From SHZL01 sp963708905 (lineage in GTDB: Bacteria; Pseudomonadota; Gammaproteobacteria; Xanthomonadales; SZUA-36): a DNA stretch of 64,000 nt. Under the pieces are notes generated by a model. The model was not told the DNA's origin. It was given only the letters and a program-made list of their open reading frames with translations, and ran no database searches. Positions 25,306 to 33,869 of this stretch are shown piece by piece. The first letter of the stretch is position 1. Each line of letters opens with the position of its first letter. The DNA is taken from assembly GCA_963708905.1 (NCBI GenBank), contig CAVPUV010000014.1:22136-86135 (forward strand). Reading direction: 5' to 3'. The position numbers and the translations under genes were made by a program.

Positions 25306-26031
25306 TCAACGGTAGCGCACGTCGCACAGCAGGCGGCGCAGTTCGTTCCTGACCACGGCATAGCACTCGCAGGCGCGCGTCTCAAGTCCAGCCCGATCAA
25401 GCACGGCAATGTGGCCACGGCGGTAGCTGATCAAACCGGCATGCTGCAACATCCCGGCGGCCTCGGTAATGCCTTCGCGGCGCACGCCGAGCATGCTGGC
25501 GACCAATTCCTGCGTCATGACCAGTTCACGCTCGGGGGCACGATCGAGGGTCGCCAATAGCCAGCGGCACAGTTGCTGCTTCACCGAATGGTGCCGGTTG
25601 CAGGCCGCAGTCTGGAACATCTGGGTGGCCAGCGCCTGGGTATAACGCAGCAACAAACCTTGCAGCAGGCCAGCGCGATTGAATTCCTGCAGCAGCTTGT
25701 GGCGCTCCACCCGGTAAGCGTGGCCGCCGGTCTGCGTCACCGCCGAGCTTGGCGTGGTATCCCCGCCCATGAACAGCGAAATGCCGACCACGCCTTCATT
25801 GCCCACCCCGGCGGATTCAGACGATGCGCCAGTCTCCAAGACATAGTGCAGCGAGACGATAGCCGTGGTGGGAAAATAAGCGTGCTGCAACTGGGTGCCG
25901 GGTTGGTAGAGCATTTCACCGAGCGGCAGCGGGACCAGTTCCAGATACCTGGCCAGCGACTCGAAATCCGCCGTCGGCAGCGCGGCAAGCAGATGATTCT
26001 GACTCGGACTATGAGACGAAGGCAGCAACAT
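25306..26031 (-). CDS. Crp/Fnr-family transcriptional regulator
   Basis: 241 residues. The N-terminal cNMP-binding-type barrel is seen (LELVPLPLGEMLYQPGTQLQ, GVVGISLFMGG) and the C-terminal winged helix reads LVMTQELVASMLGVRREGIT then EAAGMLQHAGLISYRRGHIAV. It lacks the clustered cysteines of Fnr and the cAMP-contact Arg-Ser-Thr set of Crp, so the ligand is unknown. The group resembles short Crp-like regulators found with two-component genes. It is 14 nt downstream of the response-regulator gene and in the same direction, so the three form one leftward unit. Confidence 0.88.
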   Translation of the reverse strand: MLLPSSHSPSQNHLLAALPTADFESLARYLELVPLPLGEMLYQPGTQLQHAYFPTTAIVSLHYVLETGASSESAGVGNEGVVGISLFMGGDTTPSSAVTQTGGHAYRVERHKLLQEFNRAGLLQGLLLRYTQALATQMFQTAACNRHHSVKQQLCRWLLATLDRAPERELVMTQELVASMLGVRREGITEAAGMLQHAGLISYRRGHIAVLDRAGLETRACECYAVVRNELRRLLCDVRYR

Positions 26032-26045
26032 TTCGTTTTCTGTTT

Positions 26046-26864
26046 CTATAGGGTGAATTCAACGCCGATGCCGCGGTATCCGATGAAGCGGGCGGACTGG
26101 CTGAACATCGGTTCTCCGCTCACCCGAAACGTTTGTTGCGAACCATCGGGTTTGACGCGGCTGAAGACGAAATCCAGGAAGGGCTGGCGGGCGGCAATGG
26201 TGTCCTGAAGTACTTTGCGCTGCGCTTCATTCCAGCCCTCCACTGGTTTTCTGCCGGTATCCCCCGCCAGGGAATCCACCTGGATGCCGAGCATCTCCAG
26301 GACCGGGCCGGAAACCTTGGTGAACTTTCCGTTGTCGTCCTGCTCCCAGTACCAGTCGGAGGCCAGCTCGGTGAGGCTGCGATAGCGCGCTTCGCTTTCG
26401 CGCAGTTCGGCGGTTCGTTCCGCCACCGTCTGTTCCAGCAGCTTGCTGTAGTTTTCGAGTTTTTTGTACAGCAGGCGTACTTCCAGCATGTTATGAATGC
26501 GCGTCTTGACTTCGACCAGATCAAACGGCTTGCTGACGAAATCCTTGGCGCCGACTTGCAATGCGCGCAGTTTGTGGCCGGGTTGGGCGGTGATGACCAG
26601 CACCGGAAGGTAGCCGTCCGCAGCGTTGGTCTTGAGGCTTTCCATCACCTGGAATCCATCCATAATGGGCATCTGCAGATCGAGCAGGATCAGGTCGTAG
26701 CGGTTCTTGCGATGCAGCGCACAGACCTCCTCCGGATTCATGGTCGAAGAAACGCAGGTATAGCCGGTTTCGCCAAGCATGTTCTCAAGCAGAATGACAT
26801 TGGACTCCTGGTCATCAACGATCAGGATGCTGGCGTTTAAAATGTCGGATTCGGTAAGTTTCAT
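26046..26864 (-). CDS. Response regulator with C-terminal PAS domain
   Basis: 272 residues. A receiver domain (10-130) has the acidic pocket in ILIVDDQESN, phosphoacceptor Asp62 in DLILLDLQMPIMDG and Lys in AKDFVSKPFD. A coiled coil (135-160, KLENYSKLLEQTVAERTAEL) links to a PAS domain (165-272, RYRSLTELASDWYWEQDDNG). The chain stops right at the end of PAS (FIGYRGIGVEFTL), where related proteins normally continue into a GGDEF or kinase domain. It either signals by PAS contacts or is a shortened form. It is coupled to the histidine kinase by an ATGA overlap. Confidence 0.88.
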   Translation of the reverse strand: MKLTESDILNASILIVDDQESNVILLENMLGETGYTCVSSTMNPEEVCALHRKNRYDLILLDLQMPIMDGFQVMESLKTNAADGYLPVLVITAQPGHKLRALQVGAKDFVSKPFDLVEVKTRIHNMLEVRLLYKKLENYSKLLEQTVAERTAELRESEARYRSLTELASDWYWEQDDNGKFTKVSGPVLEMLGIQVDSLAGDTGRKPVEGWNEAQRKVLQDTIAARQPFLDFVFSRVKPDGSQQTFRVSGEPMFSQSARFIGYRGIGVEFTL

Positions 26865-28606
26865 GCTGGTTCCTTTGTTTTGTCCGCTCCCGCGGTATTA
26901 ATCGTGAGACTTGATGCCGTTTGCGCGATGGTCAGTGCCGCATCCAGTGCATCCATGAACTGGCCGACCTTGATGGGTTTGGTGAGATAGCTGAGGAATC
27001 CGGCCTCGAGGGCCCTGGCGATATCACGGGGCACCGCATTGGCGCTGAGCGCAATGATCGGGATATGCGCCGTGATCGGGTCGGCGTGCAGAATTTTCAT
27101 GGCTTCGAGGCCGTTGATGCCGGGCAGGTTGATGTCCATCAGAATCACCTCCGGCTGATACACGCGCGAATATTCGATGCCGAGATTTGCGTCCGCCGCG
27201 CTCAGCATGCGCAAGTCGGGCCGGCGCGCAACGAGTTGCTCGACCAGTTCCAGGTTGGCCGGATTGTCTTCCACGTACAGCAGGGTGCGCTGTGGAGTGC
27301 CAGCCTGTACCTGCGGCCGCATCAGCGTTGCCCGCTCGGTTTCCTGCAGGACAAACAGCGGTGCGGTCGTGAGGTTCAATTCGAACCAGAACACACTGCC
27401 CATGCCGACCGCGCTATCCGCGCCTACGGTACCGCCCATCAGTTCGATCAGCCGCTTGGTCACCACCAGACCGATGCCCGTGCCTTCCTCCGCGCCGGCT
27501 TCCTTGCCAAGCCGGTTGAACGGCTGGAAAAGCTGCGCCAACTGCTCCGGAGACAAACCCGCGCCGGTATCCCGGATGCTGACACGGATCGAATTCGGTG
27601 GGCACAGGGCGTACTCCACGGTAACCGCGCCTTCCGGTTTGTTGTACTTGATGGCGTTGGACAGCAGGTTGATCAGAACCTGTTTGACCCTGGTCCGGTC
27701 GGCACTGACAAAGCAAGGGAGTTCGAAGCGTGGAAACGTCATGCTGATGCCGCGCTTGTGTGCCTGTGGCTCGATCATGGCGCGGCATTCGAGCATGATT
27801 TCGACCAGAGAGACCGGTTCATGCGACAGCGTTGCCTTGCCCGACTCGATCAGCGCCAGATCGAGAATTTCGTTGATCAGCTCCAGCAGGTACCAGCCGG
27901 CCTTGAGAATCTGGTCGAGGTTTTTCCTCTGGATGGGCGTCGGTGGTGGAGATCCGGATTCCATCAGTTGGGTGAAACCGAGGATGGCATTGAGCGGCGT
28001 GCGCAATTCATGGCTCATGCTGGAAAGGAAATCCGATTTGGCGAGGTTGGCTTTTTCCGCCACGAACCTGGCGTTCTCCAACTCGGCGTTCTTGTCCAGC
28101 AGCACCTGATCGAGCCGTGCCCTTTCCGCTTCGACCTGCTTGCGCGCGGTGTTGTCGGTGCCGATCAACAGATAGCCGATAATGGCGTCTTGATCGTCGC
28201 GTAGCGCCGTGACCGACACCACCGCCGGGAAGCGGCTGCCATCCCTGCGGATGTAAGTCAGTTCATAGATGTCCTCGATGCCGCGCGAGGCCTTGAACAC
28301 CAGCGCCTCAAAGCCCGGCGTAATCGACGTGTCGAGCTCAACGCTGAGTGCTTGCGCGCGTGCAATCACTTCCTGTGGATCGGAGATATCGGCCGGCGTG
28401 ATCTTGTTCATCACCTCGGCAGCCGCATAGCCCAGCATGCGTTCCGCGCCGACGTTGAAGATCTGGATAACGCCCCTGGCATCGGTGGCGATACTGGAGA
28501 AATTAGCGCTGTTGAAAATCGCTTTCTGCAGAGCCCCCGCCTTGAGCAGCGCCTCCTCGCTGGCACGGATGTCGATGATGCCCTCCACCACGGTATTATC
28601 AAGCAT
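26861..28606 (-). CDS. Hybrid sensor histidine kinase (PAS-HisKA-HATPase-REC)
   Basis: 581 residues, no membrane segment, so a cytosolic sensor. PAS domain at about 25-155, dimerisation/phosphoacceptor helix with His199 in FLSSMSHELRTPLNAILGF, ATPase domain with N-box LINLLSNAIKYNKP, G1 DTGAGLS and G2 GTGIGLVVTKRLIELMGG, and a C-terminal receiver with EDNPANLEL and phosphoacceptor Asp in VILMDINLPGINGLEAM. Phosphate would pass His-Asp internally or to the coupled response regulator downstream. The stimulus is unknown. Confidence 0.93.
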   Translation of the reverse strand: MLDNTVVEGIIDIRASEEALLKAGALQKAIFNSANFSSIATDARGVIQIFNVGAERMLGYAAAEVMNKITPADISDPQEVIARAQALSVELDTSITPGFEALVFKASRGIEDIYELTYIRRDGSRFPAVVSVTALRDDQDAIIGYLLIGTDNTARKQVEAERARLDQVLLDKNAELENARFVAEKANLAKSDFLSSMSHELRTPLNAILGFTQLMESGSPPPTPIQRKNLDQILKAGWYLLELINEILDLALIESGKATLSHEPVSLVEIMLECRAMIEPQAHKRGISMTFPRFELPCFVSADRTRVKQVLINLLSNAIKYNKPEGAVTVEYALCPPNSIRVSIRDTGAGLSPEQLAQLFQPFNRLGKEAGAEEGTGIGLVVTKRLIELMGGTVGADSAVGMGSVFWFELNLTTAPLFVLQETERATLMRPQVQAGTPQRTLLYVEDNPANLELVEQLVARRPDLRMLSAADANLGIEYSRVYQPEVILMDINLPGINGLEAMKILHADPITAHIPIIALSANAVPRDIARALEAGFLSYLTKPIKVGQFMDALDAALTIAQTASSLTINTAGADKTKEPA

Positions 28607-28687
28607 GTGCGTCGATTATCCCGGATTTTCCGGCGGCCGTCTGTGTGCTGGCACACACAGGTCGGACCATGGTATCCGGCAATGCGA

Positions 28688-29485
28688 TTATTTACCGCCG
28701 CCGATGCGAAAAGGAATATCCTCGCCGCGCTGCCGGCGCACGGCGATGCGCTGGTTGCTGCCGGCAAGTATCCGCCACTGGTAGAGGGTTTCCCGCGCCA
28801 GGGCCGCGCCTTCGCTGCCGTTCCAGCTGTTGCGGTACAGGCGCTTGACGGCTGCCACCGCGTCCGGTGAGCGCTCGCGCAATAGCGCCGCCAGTTGCAT
28901 GGCCGCCTGTTCGATGTCGGGGTCGATGGCCGTGACCAGGCCCAGGTCCCTGGCTGTGGCGGCATCCAGCGTTTCTGCCGTCATGGCGATGCGCGTGGCC
29001 TGATCGCGCTGCAGCAATTCCCGCAGCGCCAGGGTGCCGCCCATGTCCGGGATCAGCCCCCATTTACCTTCCATCACGGCAAGCGAGGCCGCCGGATGGG
29101 CGATGCGGAAGTCGGCGCCCAGCGCAATCTGCAGGCCACCGCCCCAGCATCGTCCGTGGATGGCAGCGATCACCGGCAGCGGCAAACGGCGCCAGCCGAC
29201 GCTGACCTGTTGCGCCAGATTGGCCTGCCATGGCAGCCATTTCCACAGCAGCCGGACCATTGCCCGGCGATTGGACAGCATCGATTTGACGTCGAGTCCG
29301 GAACAGAAATCCTCGCCGGCGCCATCGACAATGACCACGCGCACGGCGCGCTCGGCACGCACTTTTTTCTGCGCGGCCGCTATGGCCTCGAACATCGCCA
29401 GGTCCAGCGCATTGCGTTTGTCGGGGCGGTTGAGCCGCACGCGGGCAATGCCGCTTTCCACCGTAAAGATGACACGTTCCGGCAT
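28688..29485 (-). CDS. Enoyl-CoA hydratase/isomerase (crotonase) family protein
   Basis: 265 residues, normal crotonase length. The oxyanion-hole pieces are present (RPDKRNALDLAMFEAI, EDFCSGLDVKSML, IAAIHGRCWGGGLQIALGAD) and the catalytic acid lies in MEGKWGLIPDMGGTLAL. It has one Glu and one Asp where enoyl-CoA hydratases have two Glu, so it may be an isomerase or hydratase with different specificity. It lies 9 nt upstream-side of the CBS gene in the same direction, but this may be chance adjacency. Confidence 0.87.
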   Translation of the reverse strand: MPERVIFTVESGIARVRLNRPDKRNALDLAMFEAIAAAQKKVRAERAVRVVIVDGAGEDFCSGLDVKSMLSNRRAMVRLLWKWLPWQANLAQQVSVGWRRLPLPVIAAIHGRCWGGGLQIALGADFRIAHPAASLAVMEGKWGLIPDMGGTLALRELLQRDQATRIAMTAETLDAATARDLGLVTAIDPDIEQAAMQLAALLRERSPDAVAAVKRLYRNSWNGSEGAALARETLYQWRILAGSNQRIAVRRQRGEDIPFRIGGGK

Positions 29486-29494
29486 GATGCGCCG

Positions 29495-29911
29495 CTACCT
29501 CTCCGAAGTGTTTCCAAGCATGCCTTTGAGTACGATATCGGAATAGCTCACCAGCCCGATAATCTGCCCGTTCTCGATCACCGGCGCACGGGACAGGCCA
29601 AAGCGGCCCAGCAGCGCGACGCAGTAGCGTATGTCCATGGTCGGGTGCACCGAGATCACCGGCTTGGACATGATTTCGTAAATGTTCACGCGATCCGGCG
29701 AGCGGCCCGTGGCCACGACCTGGCGCGCGATGTCGCTGAGCATGACGACACCGTATTCATCGTCGGCGTGACGTTTGTCGACGATGATGGTACGGGTTTC
29801 CGGGTATTTCAGGGACTTGAGAACGGTACTTACGGTCATCATCCCGTCGACGATGTCCACCCCCGGCTTCATCACCTGGCGAACCCTGATCGGCTTGGTT
29901 TCCTGGTTCAT
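29495..29911 (-). CDS. Tandem CBS-domain protein
   Basis: 138 residues: two CBS motifs (IRVRQVMKPGVDIVDGMMTV and IYEIMSKPVISVHPTMDIRY) forming one Bateman module, each with the conserved valine/threonine strand ending (TIIVDKRHADDEYGVVMLSD; APVIENGQIIGLVSYSDIVL). Such modules bind adenine nucleotides. Its start overlaps the stop of the PII-like gene by 4 nt, and two DUF1538 membrane proteins precede, so it is probably a nucleotide-sensing regulator of that membrane system. Confidence 0.9.
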   Translation of the reverse strand: MNQETKPIRVRQVMKPGVDIVDGMMTVSTVLKSLKYPETRTIIVDKRHADDEYGVVMLSDIARQVVATGRSPDRVNIYEIMSKPVISVHPTMDIRYCVALLGRFGLSRAPVIENGQIIGLVSYSDIVLKGMLGNTSER

Positions 29912-30258
29912 AACAACTCCTCCACGTCGCCGCTGAGCGCCTTGATCTGGTGGCGCACGCCAATGGCATCCTCGACATCGATCTGTACGGCGATGCCGGA
30001 GCCGGAGGATTCATCAAATTCCCCGACGCGGGCGATGGCTTCCAGCACCTGGCGGCTGAAGTGTTCCTCCACCAGGATCAACAGCACGTCGACGTGGCTG
30101 TCGATGCTCAGACCCAGGAAAGTTTTGCCTGGAATGACGCCTTCGCCGCGCGCCTGGTTCAGCACGGTAGCTCCCTTGGCGCCTGCTTCCCTGGCGGCTT
30201 CGAGTACGGCTTTGGTCTTGGTATCCTCGACCATGACGATGATCAGTTTGAAATGCAT
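29908..30258 (-). CDS. PII-like (GlnB-fold) regulatory protein
   Basis: 116 residues with the PII pattern: first strand FKLIIVMVEDTKTKAVLEAA, GAKGATVLNQARGEG as an equivalent of the T-loop entrance, and LLILVEEHFSRQVLEAIARV as the second half of the ferredoxin-like repeat. It lacks the uridylylated tyrosine context of GlnB. It lies between DUF1538 transport-like proteins and a CBS protein, as canonical PII proteins lie beside ammonium channels, so it likely gates the DUF1538 pair. Confidence 0.78.
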   Translation of the reverse strand: MHFKLIIVMVEDTKTKAVLEAAREAGAKGATVLNQARGEGVIPGKTFLGLSIDSHVDVLLILVEEHFSRQVLEAIARVGEFDESSGSGIAVQIDVEDAIGVRHQIKALSGDVEELL

Positions 30259-30261
30259 GAT

Positions 30262-31077
30262 TCAATCCTCCGGCAAATGCTCTTTTTCGTCCAGTTTTAT
30301 CATGTTTACTTGTCTGCGCGCGCGGTGCGCCCCGATTTGGGCATAGGCCATAACCGCGATAATGGGGAACAGGCTGGCAAAAGCGATCAGGCCAAAGCCG
30401 TCCAGAATCGGGCTGCGGCCCGGAATCGTCTCCGCCAGGCCCAGCCCCAGCGCGGCAACCAGGGGGACGGTGACGGTCGATGTGGTCACACCACCCGAGT
30501 CATAGGCCAGCGCAATGATGCGCCGGGGGGCATAAAACGTCTGCCCCATCACCACCACGTAGCCGCAGATGATGTACCAGTGCAGGGGTGTACCCGTGAC
30601 GATACGGAAAGCGCCTACCGCCACGCCGGCGGCCACGCCCATGGCCACCGCCACGCGCAGCCCGTTGACGCTGATGGTGCCACCCGATACCTGGTTGGCC
30701 TTGATCGCTACCGCAATCAGGGCCGGCTCGGCGATGGTGCTGGCAAATCCAAGGGCGGCGGCAAAAACATACACCCAGGCGTAATCTGTCCAGATGACCT
30801 CAGCGGGCACAGCCTGCGCATTGCCGTAAATGAAACCGGGCGCCGTCAGTTGTCCGGCCATCAGGCGCCCGATCGGGAACAGCGCCATTTCCAGGCCCTC
30901 GAGGAATAGCGCCAGCCCAAGAACGACGAACACCAGCCCCATCAGGGTGCGCGCCGTGTTGATGATCGGGCGGCGCAGCACCAGCCACTGGAAGCCAAGG
31001 AGAATGGCCATGATGGGCAGCACATCGCGCAACAACAGCAGCAGCGTGTGGCTGAAATGCAGCACAGCGTCCATCAC
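30262..31077 (-). CDS. DUF1538 integral membrane protein, second copy
   Basis: 271 residues with about 7 hydrophobic segments. Hallmark motif: ALAYDSGGVTTSTVTVPLVA followed by ALGLGLAETIPGRSPILDGF. It is clearly paralogous to the preceding gene (same motif, same order of segments). The family is annotated only as DUF1538 and assumed to be a transporter; substrate unknown. Its start overlaps the stop of the first copy (4 nt). It is a little longer than its partner, the extra residues being at the C-terminus (basic, cytoplasmic). Confidence 0.85.
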   Translation of the reverse strand: MMDAVLHFSHTLLLLLRDVLPIMAILLGFQWLVLRRPIINTARTLMGLVFVVLGLALFLEGLEMALFPIGRLMAGQLTAPGFIYGNAQAVPAEVIWTDYAWVYVFAAALGFASTIAEPALIAVAIKANQVSGGTISVNGLRVAVAMGVAAGVAVGAFRIVTGTPLHWYIICGYVVVMGQTFYAPRRIIALAYDSGGVTTSTVTVPLVAALGLGLAETIPGRSPILDGFGLIAFASLFPIIAVMAYAQIGAHRARRQVNMIKLDEKEHLPED

Positions 31078-31808
31078 GTCAGCATGCCGTAGGCCATGAC
31101 AAAAATCATCGGTGTCAGCGAGGCGAAAGCGATCAGACCGAAGCCATCCAGCATGGGGTCGCGGCCCTTGATACTGCTGGCCAGGCCAACGCCCAATGCC
31201 GCCACCAGCGGCACCGTAACCGTAGAGGTGGTCACGCCACCGGAATCATAGGCGATGCCGACGATTGCGGGCGGGGCAAACCAGGTCATGATGATGACGC
31301 CGGCGTAACCGCCCAGGATGAGGTAATGAACCGGCCAGCCATGCAGGATGCGCATCACGCCGATGAGCAGGGCGACACCGACCGACAGGGCCACGGATAA
31401 ACGCAATCCCAGTGCGTAAGCCGCCTCGGCCGCCGGCGCATGCTCGATGATGCCGGCCTCGGCCACGACTTGCGCCGCCTCATTCGCCACCGCGATCAGC
31501 GCCGGTTCCGCGACCGTGGTGGCAAAGCCCAGCGTGAAGGAAAAAATCAGCAGCCACCACAGATTGCCGCGGCGCACGAAGTTGTAGGCTATCTCCTCGC
31601 CCAGCGGGAACAGGGCCAGGTGCAGGCCGCGCACGAACAGCGTCAGCCCCAGCAGAACCAGCAGCAGTCCAGCCAGCAATCGGCCCAGTTCCGGCACAGG
31701 CTGTTGCAACACCACGACCTGGAACACGCCTACTACCAGGATGATGGGAAACAAATCCTTGCCACTGTCGAATAGAGCACGAGCGATGGATTTGATGAAG
31801 ACTTTCAT
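31074..31808 (-). CDS. DUF1538 integral membrane protein, first copy
   Basis: 244 residues, about 7 transmembrane segments. It shares with the next gene the motif GIAYDSGGVTTSTVTVPLVA and ends LIAFASLTPMIFVMAYGMLT. It opens the leftward four-gene unit DUF1538, DUF1538, PII-like, CBS. Tandem different copies suggest a heterodimer in which each contributes one DSGGVTTST loop, as in transporters with inverted halves; this is inference. Confidence 0.85.
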   Translation of the reverse strand: MKVFIKSIARALFDSGKDLFPIILVVGVFQVVVLQQPVPELGRLLAGLLLVLLGLTLFVRGLHLALFPLGEEIAYNFVRRGNLWWLLIFSFTLGFATTVAEPALIAVANEAAQVVAEAGIIEHAPAAEAAYALGLRLSVALSVGVALLIGVMRILHGWPVHYLILGGYAGVIIMTWFAPPAIVGIAYDSGGVTTSTVTVPLVAALGVGLASSIKGRDPMLDGFGLIAFASLTPMIFVMAYGMLT

Positions 31809-31834
31809 CCGCGGCTGGCGTTCGCAGGCCTGCT

Positions 31835-32479
31835 TCAGTCGTCCTCGGCCTGCTGCGGCCGTGCGCCGGGTTCGAGCTGACCCAGCCTGGACATGAGATC
31901 AGCCACGGCTGCTTCCAGTGCGCTGATGCGTTCCTCAAGCTCCTGTCTGCTGGCAGTGGCGGCCGTAAATCTGGTCGATTCGGATATTACGGGCTCACCG
32001 CACAGCAGGTGGGCAAAACGTTCCTCTTTCTGTCCCGGCTGGCGCGGCAAGGAGACCACCAGCGGCGGCTCGTGCGCGGCCAGCCGTTGCAGCATGTGCA
32101 ACACATCATCCAGGTCATCAAATGCGAACAGACGCTGGGAATGAATTTTGAGCTCGCCGGCGGTTTGTGGTCCACGCAGGATCAGCGGGCAGAGCAGGGC
32201 CAGCGCCTTGCCCTGCAAGCCCAGGGCTTTGCCGGCTTCATGCTCATATTTAGCCACGCGTGCGCCCCAGGCTTCCCGCACCATGCCCATGCCGATCAAT
32301 TCACGCACCGCGTGTCCGACTTCGCCTGCGGAATAATTACTGATGGGGTTCCTGGCCGTCTTCTGGTTGCAGGCGAGGCGCAATGAATTGGTGGTTAAGG
32401 GGTATTGCTCTGGTGTGGTTTCTTTTTTCTCGATCAGGCAGCCTAAAACACGCGCCTGTATTTCGCTTAGTATGGGCAA
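31835..32479 (-). CDS. yceH: YceH family (DUF480) protein
   Basis: 214 residues. The family start LSEIQARVLGCLIEKKETTP then EQYPLTTNSLRLACNQKTAR, two winged-helix domains (about 1-85 and 90-170) and a C-terminal coiled coil (RQELEERISALEAAVADLMS). Full length. Its function is not firmly known; tandem winged helices suggest DNA binding or protein contacts. It is divergent from the YbdL-like gene with a 71-bp gap. Confidence 0.9.
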   Translation of the reverse strand: MPILSEIQARVLGCLIEKKETTPEQYPLTTNSLRLACNQKTARNPISNYSAGEVGHAVRELIGMGMVREAWGARVAKYEHEAGKALGLQGKALALLCPLILRGPQTAGELKIHSQRLFAFDDLDDVLHMLQRLAAHEPPLVVSLPRQPGQKEERFAHLLCGEPVISESTRFTAATASRQELEERISALEAAVADLMSRLGQLEPGARPQQAEDD

Positions 32480-32550
32480 AACGGCCTCTCCCGCTCCGTG
32501 GTTGAAATCAGAACTGAAAACAGCATAAAAACTCTGCTACATTTACTGCC

Positions 32551-33699
32551 ATGTTCGAATTGAAAAGCAAATTACCCGCGGCCGGCACTACCATTTTCAC
32601 GGTCATGTCGCGCCTGGCACAAGTGCATGGCGCCATCAATCTGGCGCAGGGATTTCCTGATTTCGACGGCCCGCAAACCTTGCGTGACCGGGTAAGCCAC
32701 CACCTCGAACAGGGGCACAACCAGTATGCGCCTTTGGCCGGCGTTGCGGAACTGAGTGAACAAATAGCCGAAAAAATCCGATTGCTGTACGGCCATGGCA
32801 TTGACCCGCAAACACAGGTGTGCGTGACACCGGGTGCTACCGAAGCGCTTTATTGCGCCGTGACCGCGGTCGTGCACCCGGGTGACGAAGTGATCGTATT
32901 CGACCCGGCCTATGATACCTATGAGCCCGCGGTGACACTGAATGGCGGCATCACGCGCCATGTGCCGGCGACCTACCCGGATTTTCACATTGACTGGGAT
33001 CGGGTCAGGGACACCATCAACGCGCGAACACGCCTGATTATTTTGAACACCCCGCATAACCCATCCGGCACCACCTGGACAGGGACTGACATCCAGTGCT
33101 TGCGCGAGGTGATTGCCGCAACCGGTATCCATCTGCTGGCGGACGAAGTTTATGAACACATGGTCTTTGACGGCCAGCCGCACCACAGCCTGTTGCGCTA
33201 TCCCGACCTGGCCGCCAGGGCTTTTGCGGTTTATTCGTTTGGCAAGACCTGCCATGCGACCGGCTGGCGCATCGGCTATTGCGTCGCGCCGGCGCCATTG
33301 ATGCAAGAGTTTCTGCGCGTTCACCAGTTCATCAACTTCAGCACCAATACGCCCATGCAGTATGCGCTGGCCGATTTCTTGCGTGACTGTCCGCAGCACC
33401 ACCTTGGCCTGGCTGATTTTTACCAGGCCAAGCGCGATCTGTTTTGTCACTTGCTGGAGCCGTCCCGCTTCCGCCTGCGCCCCTCGGCCGGCACTTATTT
33501 CCAGCTGGTGGACTACAGTGACATCAGCGCTGAAACCGACACGGATTTTGCCGTTCGCATGACCCGCGAATACAAGGTGGCGGCGATCCCGGTATCGGTG
33601 TTTTACGCGGCGCCGCCGGACCAGCGCTTGGTCCGTTTCTGTTTCGCCAAGGAAGATGAAACGCTGCGCCAGGCGGCAGCCAGGTTGCAAAACATCTAA
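32551..33699 (+). CDS. YbdL-like PLP-dependent aminotransferase (methionine aminotransferase type)
   Basis: 382 residues, fold type I aminotransferase. It is strongly like E. coli YbdL (INLAQGFPDFDGPQTLRDRV; NQYAPLAGVAELSEQIAEKI) with Schiff-base lysine in YSFGKTCHATGWRIGYCVAP and the PLP Asp in LLADEVYEHMVF. YbdL prefers methionine, phenylalanine and histidine with 2-oxo acids; it can make methionine from the 2-oxo acid. A link to methylthioadenosine salvage (mtnA, 12 kb away) is possible but not required. A MITE-like element begins 3 bp after the stop. Confidence 0.9.
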   Translation: MFELKSKLPAAGTTIFTVMSRLAQVHGAINLAQGFPDFDGPQTLRDRVSHHLEQGHNQYAPLAGVAELSEQIAEKIRLLYGHGIDPQTQVCVTPGATEALYCAVTAVVHPGDEVIVFDPAYDTYEPAVTLNGGITRHVPATYPDFHIDWDRVRDTINARTRLIILNTPHNPSGTTWTGTDIQCLREVIAATGIHLLADEVYEHMVFDGQPHHSLLRYPDLAARAFAVYSFGKTCHATGWRIGYCVAPAPLMQEFLRVHQFINFSTNTPMQYALADFLRDCPQHHLGLADFYQAKRDLFCHLLEPSRFRLRPSAGTYFQLVDYSDISAETDTDFAVRMTREYKVAAIPVSVFYAAPPDQRLVRFCFAKEDETLRQAAARLQNI

Positions 33700-33701
33700 T
33701 G

Positions 33702-33853
33702 AGTGTCTGTCCATAAACGGGCATCCCAGCCCGTTATGGATTCGCTACGCAAAAACATGGTTTTGCTGCGCTCACATTTTCAATGAATACGTCATCGAAA
33801 ATGGCGGCACATCCGTGTGCCGCGTTTGCATGTGGCGTTTATGGGCAGACACT
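33702..33853. mobile_element. MITE-like palindromic element, copy A
   Basis: 152 bp bounded by 18-bp terminal inverted repeats (AGTGTCTGTCCATAAACG and, inverted, AGTGTCTGCCCATAAACG; one mismatch). Inside are several small hairpins (CGGGCATCCCAGCCCG; GGCAC...GTGCC). The reverse complement of 45016-45169 matches it over nearly its whole length, including 37 identical bases at one end. No transposase gene inside. It fills the gap between two convergent genes. Confidence 0.85.
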
Positions 33854-33869
33854 AATCAGCAGCTTTCCA

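Noticed and set aside
26921..28204. Long plus-strand frame opposite the histidine kinase
   Set aside because: The kinase motifs on the minus strand are complete; the antisense translation has no recognisable domain.
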